Source: Lytechinus variegatus
Lineage: Eukaryota; Echinodermata; Echinoidea; Temnopleuroida; Toxopneustidae
Length of the DNA stretch: 64,000 nucleotides
Direction: 5' to 3'
NCBI RefSeq assembly: GCF_018143015.1
Contig: NC_054743.1
Span: 29,112,934 to 29,176,933 of the forward strand
Positions 1 to 11,300 of the stretch are shown in pieces; the stretch's first letter is position 1; each line of letters starts with the position of its first letter. A model generated the notes under the pieces. The model saw only the letters and a list, made by a program, of their open reading frames with translations, did no database searches and was not told the origin of the DNA. The translations under genes and the position numbers were made by a program.

Positions 1-67
1 ATTATCAAATACATACAGAAGAATTAATCTCAATTTTTCAATCATGCCGCCCCCTTATTTCTTACAG

Positions 68-429
68 CGAGTTCTCCGAGGGCTATCGGCGATCCTCCAA
101 TCCACGGCGGGTTCTCCGGGAGGCATGGAGCCCAACGCAGGACCAACAGCCGTACAACTACAACAATAACTACGACTACCAACAACGTTCCCCACGGGAG
201 GCGCCCCGATACTCACCCCGGCATCACACGAGGGTCCACCCCATTAATGACGGGAGCCAATATGGAGCCATTAGTCAAGGGGGTGGAGGAGCAGGAGCAG
301 GGGCAGGGGCAGGAGGTGGAGCAGCAACCGGGGGAGGAGGGAGTACCGTGTGTTTGGTTGCTTCCATAGCTGTTCTTTCGACCCTGCTCATAGTGGGAGC
401 AACATTGGTCGTTGTTTATTTTACAACAG
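68..429 (+). CDS. Mucin-like gene, penultimate exon (cytosolic segment and membrane span)
   Basis: Read in the frame starting with codon GAG at 69, this exon is open throughout. It encodes the basic tail, a Gly/Ala linker and the only membrane span, which lies about 10 residues before the splice donor. Base 68 completes a codon from an exon off the window. Confidence 0.7.
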
Positions 430-2301
430 GTTTGTTTTGTTTTTATCGCTTTGGTTGACTTGACTGAAAATTTAACTTGATAAAGTTTCAAAACCACGTA
501 CTTTTTCAAAAATGTAATTATGTAAGCCTATTATATGAACACATCTGGGTAGTATTTTATGAAAGGATTTGTCAGACGGTTTATCCGACAAGTCATGTCT
601 TATTATCCGATAATTACTATGGAGACAGTGCTTCTCAGAGCCAATCAGAATCAAGGAAAGTTGTCAGATCTGATAATTTGTCGGACAAAAAATGTTGATC
701 AAAGGCTCTCCAGGGGAGCGTTTCATGTAAGGACTTGTCAGACGTTTTATCAGACAAGTAGTGTTTTAGTCGACAGTTACTATGGTAACAGTGCCTCTCA
801 GCCAATCATAATCAAGGAAAGTTGTCAGGCCTGACAACTAGTCGGACAAAAATGTTGTTGAAACGCGCTCCCCTGGTCAATACAAAGATTACATCATCAG
901 TCTATGTTACTTTAGAAAACGCGTAATTGGTGAACCAAATATTAAAGGGGAAATTGCTTTCATCATTATTACTCAATGGTGGAGGGGTCACATGAGGGGA
1001 CTAATCATATTACATGGTATTCTACGTGTATGAAGTTTGGGTCCAAAAGAGAGGCGCCCCCTCCCCCTTCCTGTATATGCGCCCCACTTAAATTCATCAA
1101 TTCAGGTGTGTGGGCTTGACTTATCCGAAATAATGGAGGATATCAGTGCGCCCGCGTCTAACATGTCTAATGTGAATATATTAAATTTGATGTGTTTGAA
1201 TATTTTTTTAATCTTATGTCAACAGACATTCAATTTGGCAGTTCATCATCGGAGACCACAACCGCAGCAACGATAACAACATCACCTGCAACAGAAGCTA
1301 TATCAACAAATGCTCCTACAACTATTGCTGCTGCCACTACCGGCCAACCTGTAAACTCACCAGAAACCGCGACTACACAGGCTTCCACAACTCTGGGGTC
1401 GGCAAATGCACCTACCACGGCCATGACGGCAGGAGTTGCCACGACAAACCCAGACAGCTCTGCAGCAAGCTCGACATCAAGTGATGCACACACCTCGGCA
1501 GCAGTTGCTACAACGCAATCAGACGGCACTGCATCAACTTTGACGTCAGCATATCCACCTACCATAGCAGGAGATGCTACCACACAACAAGACAACAGTG
1601 TAGCAACGTTAGGGTCAACTGATTCACCTGCCACAGCAGGAGTTGCTTCCACAGCATCTGGTAGCGATGCATCAACGTTAACTTCAACTAATTCACCTAT
1701 TACAGCAGCAGTTGTCACAACGCAGCCAGAAAGCTCTACAGCCACTTTAACCACTAAGTCTACAACCTCAAGAGCGGTTGGTGTATCGAGCACACAATCT
1801 TCAAACACTGACACAACACAAGGTAGTACAGTTCCTAGCAGTTCAAGCCTTACAACCTCAAATACACGTACAACAACCACGGAGTCTACAGTACAGTCTT
1901 CCACATCTGCAACAACTGCTAACCCGGCCTCAACACCAATAGCAACCACATCTTCCAGTACCGCACAATCTGTCAGCTCCTCAACCAATCCATCCAACAA
2001 GGCTACAACAGTTGACATGGGTACAACACAAGAAATACAGTCAACGGCTGACACAGCCACAACAACAACCAATTCCCATGTCTCGACAACAAACGAAGAT
2101 GTCACAACAGAGGAAGAGGTCACAACACAGGAAGAGGATGAGCTGACGTATTCCATGACGACTGTTGACTCCTCGATCTTGACCACCGATGACTCGTCGG
2201 ACCAGACCGGGTCTACAGCAGGTGCTTACACCGAAAATACAGAGGTTACAACTGAAGAGTTGACCGCAACTCCCACAGATGCAACAACCGCCGACACTTG
2301 A
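68..2301 (+). CDS. Type II single-pass membrane mucin-like protein (last two exons, 5' partial)
   Basis: Two exons, 68-429 and 1226-2301, join in phase 1 (g + ac = Asp). The first follows a pyrimidine-rich stretch ending in TTACAG and ends at ACAG/GTTTGT; the second follows GTCAACAG. The first exon gives a basic, Tyr/Asn/Gln-rich segment (includes YNYNNNYDYQQRSPREAP), a Gly/Ala run (GGGGAGAGAGAGGG), then one strong membrane segment (CLVASIAVLSTLLIVGATLV). After the junction come about 355 residues dominated by Thr, Ser and Ala, with degenerate tandem repeats of 23-24 residues between about 1435 and 1800, then an acidic Thr/Glu tail. There is no C-terminal hydrophobic tail, so no GPI signal. 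Inference: cytosolic N-terminus, heavily O-glycosylated outer C-terminus, as in type II mucin-like proteins. No named family is recognised. Earlier exons lie left of the window. It converges with the SLC17 gene. Confidence 0.72.
548..709. mobile_element. MITE, first of two adjacent copies in the mucin intron
   Basis: Related to the copy that follows at 710: it shares TTGTCAGACGGTTTATCCGA and a middle segment containing AGCCAATCA, but its ends are more decayed. It lies in the 430-1225 intron. I see nothing else in that intron except unrecognised DNA at 877-1225. Confidence 0.55.
710..876. mobile_element. MITE with GGGGAGCGTTTCA-type ends
   Basis: The left end CCAGGGGAGCGTTTCA is matched by TGAAACGCGCTCCCCTGG at the right end, a clean terminal inverted repeat around 165 bp of non-coding DNA. 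Relatives with shared internal motifs (ACTTGTCAGACG..., AGCCAATCA) lie at 548-709, 7800-7978 and 10430-10588. Confidence 0.7.
1226..2301 (+). CDS. Mucin-like gene, terminal exon (Ser/Thr-rich ectodomain)
   Basis: Open from the acceptor at 1225/1226 to the TGA at 2299-2301. It starts DIQFGSSSSETTTAATITT and ends in an acidic segment with TEEEVTTQEEDE. The repeat core has units resembling (V/A)TTQxxxSxATLxSxxSPxTA. A long antisense reading frame over the same bases is only a by-product of Thr/Ser codon bias. Confidence 0.75.
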
Positions 2302-3407
2302 AAAAATTATATAGGCCTAACTAAGAATTAACTGAGAGTATTTGCATACACAGATCCGTCTTTTGTTAGGTCTCAAGTACGGAATGGTAGTTCAATGGTA
2401 GCTCACCCCCCCCCCCTCATAATCCTGGGGGCAAGATAAGACGCATAAACAATTTTGAAAGAAAAACTCAAAAACGAAGGAGCGAAGCGACCGCGTTTGT
2501 CTTTGGGGGCACTTTTGCATTTTCTGTAGTGAAATCGAAGGATTTTGTACTCACTTTCTGGTAAATTGTGTGGAATTTTTTAGTAAAAATGATAATGCTT
2601 TGAAAATTTCTGGTGGGGGGCAACTGACTCCCTGCCCCCTATGGGTATTGTAGTTTGTGCTTTGTCGGCCTATGAGCTATTTCACCATCTTTACTGAATA
2701 CAATCCGGTAAACAGCCCCAAACCAGACAGTGCATTATAAATGCTCTTGCCCCATCCAGAAATTTGAAATAACAACTTTTGTAAGATATTTTCACAAATT
2801 TATGAATATTTTGTCATTCTAATATTTGATTGGACCCCAATCCTGTAGACCGGTTTTTTTATCGTATAGAAATTAATAGTGTTCTTAAAATCTACTCCAT
2901 ACTGTGAATGTGTGTCTATTTGCTGTGAATATTTTGTAGAAGCTATTGTAAATAGTGGTGAGTGCATTATTAAAATATCTGTATATATTCTCCTCGACAT
3001 TCCTGTATTTTAGAAACAAATAAACTTTTTTATCATACTATATTCTCTCTATAGCTTAAAAAAATAATAAATTATGTTTGAAGTCAATTATCTTGATCAT
3101 AAGTCTCGGACTATTTTATTACATTCCGTCAAATGAGTTGAAAATGTTCGCACGTTTGCTGGAATGAGAAATGCTTAGACACGAGGTTCCGCGATATTTT
3201 GAAAAGACGTATTAAATTATTCCAAATAATAAGTTTAACCATGGCACAAAATAGACTTTGGAGTAAAGCTAGCACTAAGATCTTCGACAGCAGTTTTTTG
3301 TTTATATTGCGACTTTATTGAATGCATAAAAGAAGGGACTGAGATTTTTTTTTTTGGGGGGGATGAACTCGATGGTAGTTCGTCACCACCTCATATCCCA
3401 GCCCTCA
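2302..3407. other. 3' flank of the mucin gene, no further gene seen
   Basis: Probably 3' UTR followed by intergenic DNA. About 2380-2650 holds a C/G-run-rich dispersed repeat (CACCCCCCCCCC ... GGTGGGGGGCAACTG). Candidate poly(A) signals, AAATAAA-like, occur near 3013 and 3065. I see no convincing coding exon. Confidence 0.4.
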
Positions 3408-3550
3408 CCAACCGATGCACCTACAACAACCACATTTTCTAGTACCACACAGTATGTCAGCTCCACAACAAATCCTTTCAACAAGGCTATAAGTTACAAC
3501 AGTTGACATTAATTGGTACAACACAAGAAGTACAGTCAACGACTGACACG
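3408..3550 (+). pseudogene. Decayed partial duplicate of the mucin terminal exon
   Basis: This stretch matches 1930-2070 of the mucin exon at most positions: CACATTTTCTAGTACCACAC against CACATCTTCCAGTACCGCAC, CAACAAGGCTA, GGTACAACACAAGAA and TACAGTCAAC. It carries small indels and has no splice site or long frame. It is a fragment copied downstream of its parent, about 1.5 kb away in the same orientation. Confidence 0.75.
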
Positions 3551-3579
3551 CGAACTTGATGGACAGGCCTATGTTCAAG

Positions 3580-3601
3580 CATGGACCTATATAGGTCCAT
3601 G
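3580..3601. repeat. 22-bp perfect palindrome
   Basis: CATGGACCTAT followed by its exact reverse complement ATAGGTCCATG. A near twin with an odd-length centre lies at 15196-15216 (CATGGACCTA-T-TAGGTCCATG). Confidence 0.6.
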
Positions 3602-4172
3602 GTTCAAGTAGTTATTCACCACCTCATTTCCCTACCCCCCCCCCTCTCTTTCTCTCCCTCTGTCCCTTGTATGTCTGTCGGCTTCTTTCTTTCCTTCTCT
3701 CTCTCCATTCCTCTCTTTTTTTAATCTCTCTTACTGCTTGCAGAAGAATGAAAGAAAAAATAAACAGTCAACGCAGCAAATATATTGACAAAGATATATT
3801 CATTATTTTTTTTTTAGATATTTATTATTCATATCAAGGCTAATACTTCCCTGAAAAAATCCAAGAAGGAATTGCCAGCACCATGATACACTATTATAGT
3901 AAAAGGTAAAATACTTTGTATGCGCAAAATAATATGGCTAGTTATTGGAACTTTGATCAACAAGTGTGCCTCCACGCAAAGACTAGCACATACAAAACTT
4001 GCTGAGCCTTCAGTACACAAGGCATGAGTAGGCTGCACATTCAGACCCTCAACTCGAGTGAAGGGTTTGCCCAACAGACTAGATTATCACCTTGAAAACC
4101 TTCAAAATATAATTGGAAGAAAGGAAGCCTCAAAAATACGTTAGATGAAATTGAATACAATATATAAACTGA

Positions 4173-4206
<34 letters not shown>

Positions 4207-4272
4207 TGAATTAAATCATAAAATAATACCTCATAAAGCAGTAACAATAATTGCGAAAAACGCTAGTTTGAG
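3602..4272. other. CT-rich tract, then unassigned DNA
   Basis: 3622-3720 is rich in CT and TTTC words. The rest to 4272 holds short reading frames without family features and an (AT)n run near 4185-4207. Confidence 0.35.
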
Positions 4273-4276
4273 TTAA

Positions 4277-4670
4277 AGGGGAAGTTCACCCTGACAAAAA
4301 GTTTATTGTAAAAATAGCAGAAAAAAATGATAAAAAATATTGCCGAAGGTTGAGAAAAAATCATCAAATAATTAAAAAGTTATTCGAATTTTAAATGATT
4401 TGATTTGTGACGTCATATGCGAGCAGCATTCCTACATAGCGAATGGTAAAAAATCAATGAAATGTCATTTGCTCAGATAATTGAAAATGGTTTTCACTGT
4501 AACTTTTGTATATCAATAGACAAATCATTTCACACCCGATCATGAAAAGAAAACAAAATTAAGTCATCAGGAACCATACAAAATTTGAAATTCATACATT
4601 TTATATTACATAACACACTATTTTTTCTGCTATTTTTACAACAAAGTTTTCTTCAGGGTGAACTTCCCCT
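4277..4670. mobile_element. MITE with TTAA target duplication (piggyBac/Kolobok-like ends)
   Basis: Ends AGGGGAAGTTCACCCTGA and its inverted form TCAGGGTGAACTTCCCCT are flanked on both sides by TTAA (4273-4276 and 4671-4674). About 394 bp, non-coding. The same family recurs in both UGT blocks at 30323-30737 and 52820-53242. TTAA targets fit piggyBac- or Kolobok-mobilised elements; which one is inference. Confidence 0.8.
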
Positions 4671-4674
4671 TTAA

Positions 4675-5042
4675 CAAAGTACATTTCACAGTATTGCACA
4701 ACCATACAAAAATTGGAAGACGTTCGCTGATTGCTGTATCACGATAATAGTCAATCGCACAATCTTGAGAGAATTTTTTTTGGGCATAATATGTATCTCT
4801 CATGATAAGATTGGAAAGAGCTGCGATGTGGAATTGTGATCTTTCAAGATTCTAATGTTCGGAAGTCATACCACCTGACATGCTTGATGTGGCTGCATTA
4901 AAAAAATAGTCGTAGCTTTTCTCCGACTAATTTCAATTTCTCCCTTGGGAACAAATTCCATTTCATGAAAATTTGTCGTCTTGTCGTCCACAACATGTGC
5001 CTGGCCTCAGAGTGGTAACTACTGATAACTCGACCCGTCTTT
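4675..5042. other. Probable 3' UTR / downstream region of the SLC17 gene
   Basis: Lies just beyond the SLC17 stop on its 3' side. No repeat or coding exon was recognised. Confidence 0.3.
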
Positions 5043-5103
5043 TGACAAAGTTTGAACGAGAGAGGGAGTTTGACAAAACTCCCACTCTCGTTCAAACTTT
5101 GTC
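5043..5103. repeat. 28-bp hairpin just after the SLC17 stop codon
   Basis: The arm GACAAAGTTTGAACGAGAG continues to AGTTT; the other arm is its reverse complement with one mismatch, around a 4-base loop (about 5071-5074). It starts 18 bases downstream of the stop on the SLC17 (minus) strand, so it would lie in that mRNA's 3' UTR. Confidence 0.7.
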
Positions 5104-5120
5104 ATGTTCATTTGTCATGT

Positions 5121-5333
5121 TCACGCTTCATTGGAGTTAACACTTTTTATCATGGCAACATCTTCATCTGGTAATTGGTCCGGTCGCGTCTTGTCCATTT
5201 CATTCACGTCTTCGTCGGCCATGATAGCCCAGGGTTGAACATCACCCGACCCGATGATGAGGAACACGAGGGGACCGAACAGGGTGACAGCGGTGGTGAT
5301 TAGGAATACAATCCTCCAACCAGCGGGGTCGGT
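5121..5333 (-). CDS. SLC17-like exon 10 (TM12 and C-terminal tail)
   Basis: Acceptor ATAATTTCCAG; encodes TDPAGWRIVFLITTAVTL, GSGDVQPWA and a 35-residue acidic tail ending SVNSNEA before TGA. Sequence read upstream of the acceptor is only the purine microsatellite. Confidence 0.92.
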   Translation of the reverse strand, partial: TDPAGWRIVFLITTAVTLFGPLVFLIIGSGDVQPWAIMADEDVNEMDKTRPDQLPDEDVAMIKSVNSNEA

Positions 5334-8300
5334 CTGGAAATTATAAGAAGAGAGAATGGAAGAGATGAATGGAAGAGCAAGGAGGGAAGGGAGCAAGGAG
5401 GGAAGGGAGCAAGGAGGGAAGAGAGGGAAGGAGGGAGAGAGGAAGAAAGGAAGGAAGAATGAAAGAAAGAAAGAAAGAAAGAAAGGAAGAAATAGAGAAA
5501 GAAAGAAATAAAAAAAGAAAGAAAGAAAGAAATAAAAAAAGAAAGAAAGAAAGAAAAAAAGATAGAGAGGGAAAAGGAAAGAAATAAAGAAAGAAAAAGA
5601 TAGAGAGAGAAAAGCAAATAAAGAAAGAAAGAAAAAAAAGATAGAGAGAGAAAAGGAAAGAAAGAAAGAAAGAAGAAAAGAAATCATTAATATTTTTATT
5701 ATTATTATCAAACTATTTTTATCATTATTATTTTGTTTTGGCATCACCTGTGCCTGGGAGGTGAAAAGCAAACTGAATCACTATTGACCCACAGGTTTCT
5801 CCTTCCGATGTAACTATTACCCTTTTTAGACAGGCTAAAATTTCCTTAACCCCGTACTATTGGTGGGGCTACACCTATAGTACGGGGTTAAGCTTAGCCC
5901 ACTTTCGTTTTACACAGCGTTTTTGCAAAGTGGGCTAACCCCACCTATAGTACGGGATTATTTGGCCCTGCAAAAAAGCAGGGTTATCCCACCAATTGCG
6001 GTGCTAAGAGCAATAGTACGGGGTTAAGATCGCATGTGTAAAACGAAAGTGGGCTAAGCTTAACCCCGTACTATAGGTGGGGCTAAATGGCAATTTGGCC
6101 CCACCTATAGTACGGGGTTAAGGAAATTGTAGCGTGTGTAAAAAGTGTACGAGTGAAGCACTTGTACTACGAATGATCGACAAAAACCACTAGTCCGGGG
6201 TTAGCGAGTTTCGTGTGTAAAAAGCAAGCTTTCCTTATCCGGGGTTAGCAATAACAATTTGGCATGTGTGAAAAGGAAAAAAAATAGTACGGGGTTAAGG
6301 ATAGTACGGGGTTAGCGATAGTCCAGGGTTAAGAAAATCCTGTGTAAAAAGGGCATTTGAATATGTGAATCAAGGCATGTAAAACAGAGGTCGTAAAACT
6401 TCAAAACCGCTTAACGGTCAAGTCCATCCCAGAAAATTGTTTATTCGAGTACATAGAGAAAAATCAAACAAGCATGATAACGCTGAAAATTCAAATCGGG
6501 TGAAAAGAAGTCATGACTTTTTTAAGTTTCAAATTTTCAGTCGATAAAATGCGGTTTTCCTTCAAAATCAAGTACACCCCAGGAAAATGTTTGTCTGAAT
6601 AAATAGTGAAAATTTATTTGGCATAAAGTTGAAAATTTCATAAAAATCAGATGTAAAATGGTAAATTTATGACAATTTAAAGTTTCGCTTATTTTTGCAC
6701 AAAGCAGTTTATATGCACAACTCGGTGACATACAAATGAGAGATTTGATAATGTCCCTCACTCACTATTTCCTTTATTTATTGTTTGAATTTAGAATTTT
6801 ACAGATTGACAATAAGGGCCAACTTCACTAAATCATGAACTTTAATGATTCCACATGTTCAGGGAGGAAAAAATTAGTTTCACATGACAACGAGGAGAAA
6901 ATTAGATTTTCATATTTCATACAATAAAATACAAGAGAATAATTGGTGAGTGACGTCATCAGTCTGCTCATTTGCATACCGATCAGGATTGGCCATAGTT
7001 TTTTTGTGAAACGAAGCGAAATCTTAAAATGACATAACTATCTGAGTTGACATTCAATGTAATTTTCAGGGTTATACTTGCTGAATTTTCTCCTTTTATT
7101 CACTTCAACTTTTTGTTAGGGTGGACTTGTCTGCTGAGCATGTCATGATTTTAATTTTTAAAAAGTTAAATGTTTTATGCATTTCCTTCTGAGAATTGCA
7201 GTTCCGGGAATGTTCTTTTAGAATCTGACAGGTGCTACTGTAGCGCCTATCTTGGCAAATTTCGTATTCTGACCTCTTAAGGCACGCCCAGTGTTTATTC
7301 ACACAGCCACACCTCCGCATTATGATTACCCATATTAAAGTTTACGGTATGAATATACCATGTTTGGGATATCATTTCGAACCTGATCCTCGGTGAAGAG
7401 TGACGTCACAATGGGACCAATGAACCCCGAGGAGACAGCGACCGCGTTGCTGATACCGGATACCGTCCCCGAGTAGCTGGGGGCGAGGTCCATAGCGTTG
7501 ACGAAGACGGCTGAGAAGACGACGCCCATAGCTCCATACATGACGATCACGATTATAACAATGACGGATGAGTCGCTTTTCACGATGAAGGAGATCGACA
7601 AAAAACACGCAGCCATTACCGTTGCTCCTGATGAATAAAATAAGAGAGAAAGATGTTTTTTTGGCTGGATATAGGGGCGGCTCTCCAGAGGGGGGGGGGC
7701 TCTGTGGTTTTTAAATTAGCGAGAGAGATTTTTTTTGATAAAGGAGAAAGGAGAAAATAGAAGAAAGGGAGGAAAGAGGGGGGGGGAATATTAACAGAAC
7801 AGGGAAACATTTCATTTAAAAGTTGTCAGCACTGAGACAAGCCTGGGGACTTTCTCGGACAATTGTCATTGTAAAAGGAAGACGCCAGTGCCTCACAGCC
7901 AATCAAAACCATGGAATCAACTGACATCTCCAGCACTGAATGTCAGTGCTGGATACTTTCATGAAACACCCCCCCCCCGGGCCCGTTTGCAGATACCGAA
8001 GTGATTTCTTGACGAATACAGGTCAGACATACCAGAGAAATTTAGGGCTAAACGTACAGATTAAGGTTTACAAGAATATTTGTTTTACCTGAACATATGA
8101 TAAGTTTTCGAACCGAGGTTCTACTTAAGATATTTCGATTTATCAGTGCGTCTGATATAAATGACGCAAGCAGTGACGCAGTCCATTGACACACATATGG
8201 GATTGATGTAAGAAAGCCCACCTGAAAAAAATGATAAAAATACCGCTGAGAATCGTGTAGTGATGATAAAAATGGCAATAATGATTATTATTATTGTTGT

Positions 8301-11300
8301 TGTTGTTATTGTTATTATTTTATCATCATCATTATCAGTAGTAGTAATAGTTGTAGTTGTAATAGTAGTAGTGATGGTGGTGGTGGTAGTAGTAGTAGTA
8401 GAAGTAGTAGTAGTAGTAGTACTACTACTACTACTTCAGCTACTCCGTGGAAAGTGCTTAAACAGTGCAAATTGATGCAGAGATTCGAGGTTCGAGCCCT
8501 GGACGTATGCCGGTCTGAGACTTAAATACTCATACCAGATTGATACAAGTCTGCAAAAACTCATGCACTCACCGTTTTTACAATCAAGAAAATATTTGCA
8601 ATCAATCGCAAATATTCTGTTGCAAATTTACAATTGATTATTTCAACTAAAGCAAATTAATTTATACTTGTTGATGCAGAAAGCAGACCATCCATAGATC
8701 AATGAAATCCGTGACTTCCAATTGACTTTGAGACCTGAAATTGACTTGCGATCAATTGCAAGTTTCTTGCAACACTCCATAAGTGAATTATTTCTCTTTA
8801 GTGTTGCTGTTTTTATGGTTAAAAATTTCAGTCTTCGTAAAACAACCTTCAAAGCACAAATAAAATAATGGAAAATGCGTTAAGCCAAGGGCGGAAATCT
8901 CTCCCAAAAGGTAGGGAGACAAGGGGCTGGAAAATCGAACATTTGACAAGCCAAAAAAAAGGTTATCACCGCAAATTTAAGGTTATTTCGACGAAAATTA
9001 ATTTGACAATCGAAAAAAAGTAAGTTTATCATCCCAAAAGTAAGCTCGTCCTAAAATAATCTTTTATTTCGATTTTGAATGATGTATTTCTTACTATCAT
9101 AAAAGACCACAAATAGAAGGGGGACATTTGACATTGTGCCCCCTACTATTTTGAGTAGGGGATACGTCCCCCCCCCCCTGGGATTTCCGCCCATGCGTTA
9201 AGCACTTACAGACATGATGTCAAACTGCAATACGTGTTTGAAGTAGATTGGTAGATTGCACGCCAAATTGAAGTACACAAATCCAGGAATACAGAACAGT
9301 GTAATGGCGTAAGCGATGACAGGCAAGGATAGTAAGATCGACCGTATTGGTACCTTTGACGTATTCTGGAATATAAAAAAAAATGAAAATGGAAAAAAAA
9401 GAAAATCCTTAGTTTATTTTTCGAAATAGACATGAAATACTCCGAAAGTTTGCTTTGCCCAATTGCTCGTGGGCCCGGCAGCCGTTGTGCAGCGGCAAAT
9501 CAACAAGGCTCTATCCCTTTCATCGTTGAACGCCAAACAGGGTAGCAGCAAATCCCATCTTTTAAGGTCTTTTGGTCTGACGCGTGTTTAACAGACGCGG
9601 CCCGGGTTTGAACCCCCGGCCTTCCGGTTGTGAGACGGACGCTCTACCAACCGAGCCAACACACCGGTTGGCTCATAAGGAAAGATAATTGCTTCTATGA
9701 GATGATATTATATATTCACAATCATGTGTTCAATATTGACCATGCTCAAAAACACACAATGAAGTAGTTTTTTTTTTCTTGAAAAAACAACAAGTTCAAT
9801 ACTCAAGTTACCAAGATGGCCGCACATAACTTTTTCTGTTATTTTGAATGCAGTAAAAAAAAAGATAACTGTAAATTAAATTCCCTGCTCACGGGCACAG
9901 GTATCGTGGGCCGGGAATCGAACTCGGGGGGGGGGGGGCAGGTCAAGCTTTAAATGGGAAATGTGCCTATATCCCCCTACCCTTGTGCGTGCAGATAAAT
10001 GCGAGTTATGAGAATAAGGGGTGTTAAAATGCATGCCAGCGGTTGCTCTCTTTTTTTTTAATCAATCAATTAAGAGTTTGTCATGATCGAAGGCCATTTT
10101 GGAGTCATTATCCGGCCAATACAATTAGCAGGTCATGATAGTTGTCATAATTGAATATTATACCAGGTATTTCTATAGAATTAAAGTGAAAATTGTTCAC
10201 CGGGCCCCCAAAGCAAATGAAATGCATGAGGTATTCGCATGAAACAGCTGGGTTAATTGATGCGAGATGTTTAGCTAGTCCATCAGGTAAAAAATCTAAA
10301 CACGCGAGTGTCATTCTCAAAGTTAAGTTAGATTTCCGAAAGTCGTTCATTTACACCCCGGATTTACATGACGAAATGAGAGACGAAATTCACTTTCCTG
10401 CACATCGAACATGTATACGCATATACTTCGGGAGAGCGTTTCATAAATATTTTCATCCGACAAGTTGTCAGATCTGACATCTTTCCATGCTTTTGATTGG
10501 CTGAGAGGCACTGTTCCTATGGTACCTGTCTGATAAAATGGGACTTGTCGGATAAAACTTCCGACAAGCCCTTTCATGAAATGCCCCCGGAAGGTAGTGG
10601 GATGGGGGTAGCGTTTCATAATAATGATAAAAATAATAGTGATAATACGTGAGAATCGTATAGCGCACTAACTGATCTTGATTCGATGCTTAATGCGCAT
10701 GAGAGCTGAACAACAAAAACTATTTACAAATGTATGTCTGAACAATAAGTCAATGTCTATCAAAAAGCACTCTTAAACGGGTAAATTTTCAGGTTTGTAA
10801 TTGATTTTCACTAACATAGTGTTATAAGATGATTGATTGATTTTATTTGTCAGGTAACTATGAACAAGTACATGAAAATATGAACAGTAGTGTATACCTT
10901 GACAGGATTGCCCATGAAAGCCGAGATGGCTTATTTCCAATGGGGATACTGAAATGCCTTCCATTTGATTGGCTGTGAGAAATTACAAGTCTTCATGAAT
11001 GTTTCCCAGGCCGGCGCCATGTTTTTTTTTCTTTCTTTCGATCAATAAGAATTGTTAATGGTACTGAAATTTGTGCATTTGACTGGCTACAGGCCAATTT
11101 GGTATTTCAATTTCATTGATAAGGCTCTTCAATAAACTCTAACCATGCTTCTACCCCTTTATCAGTAATATTCCATTATAAGTATGTCAAATAAAAAGAT
11201 CATGTTTTTTCCTCAAATATTGTGATTTCCTGTGATTTTTTGTGATTTCTGATAAGCCTATATGTTTATGCCACATTTTGTATTTAAGCCAACTGTCTCG

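Noticed and set aside
1230-2186. 318-codon Val/Ser/Cys-rich open frame on the minus strand
   Set aside because: It is the antisense of the Thr/Ser-rich mucin exon; ACA/ACC codons reverse into Val/Gly codons and leave few stops.
5340-5771. Phe/Leu/Ser-rich peptide joined upstream of the SLC17 last exon
   Set aside because: It reads the GAAA microsatellite inside the intron; the splice acceptor at 5333/5334 separates it from the true exon.
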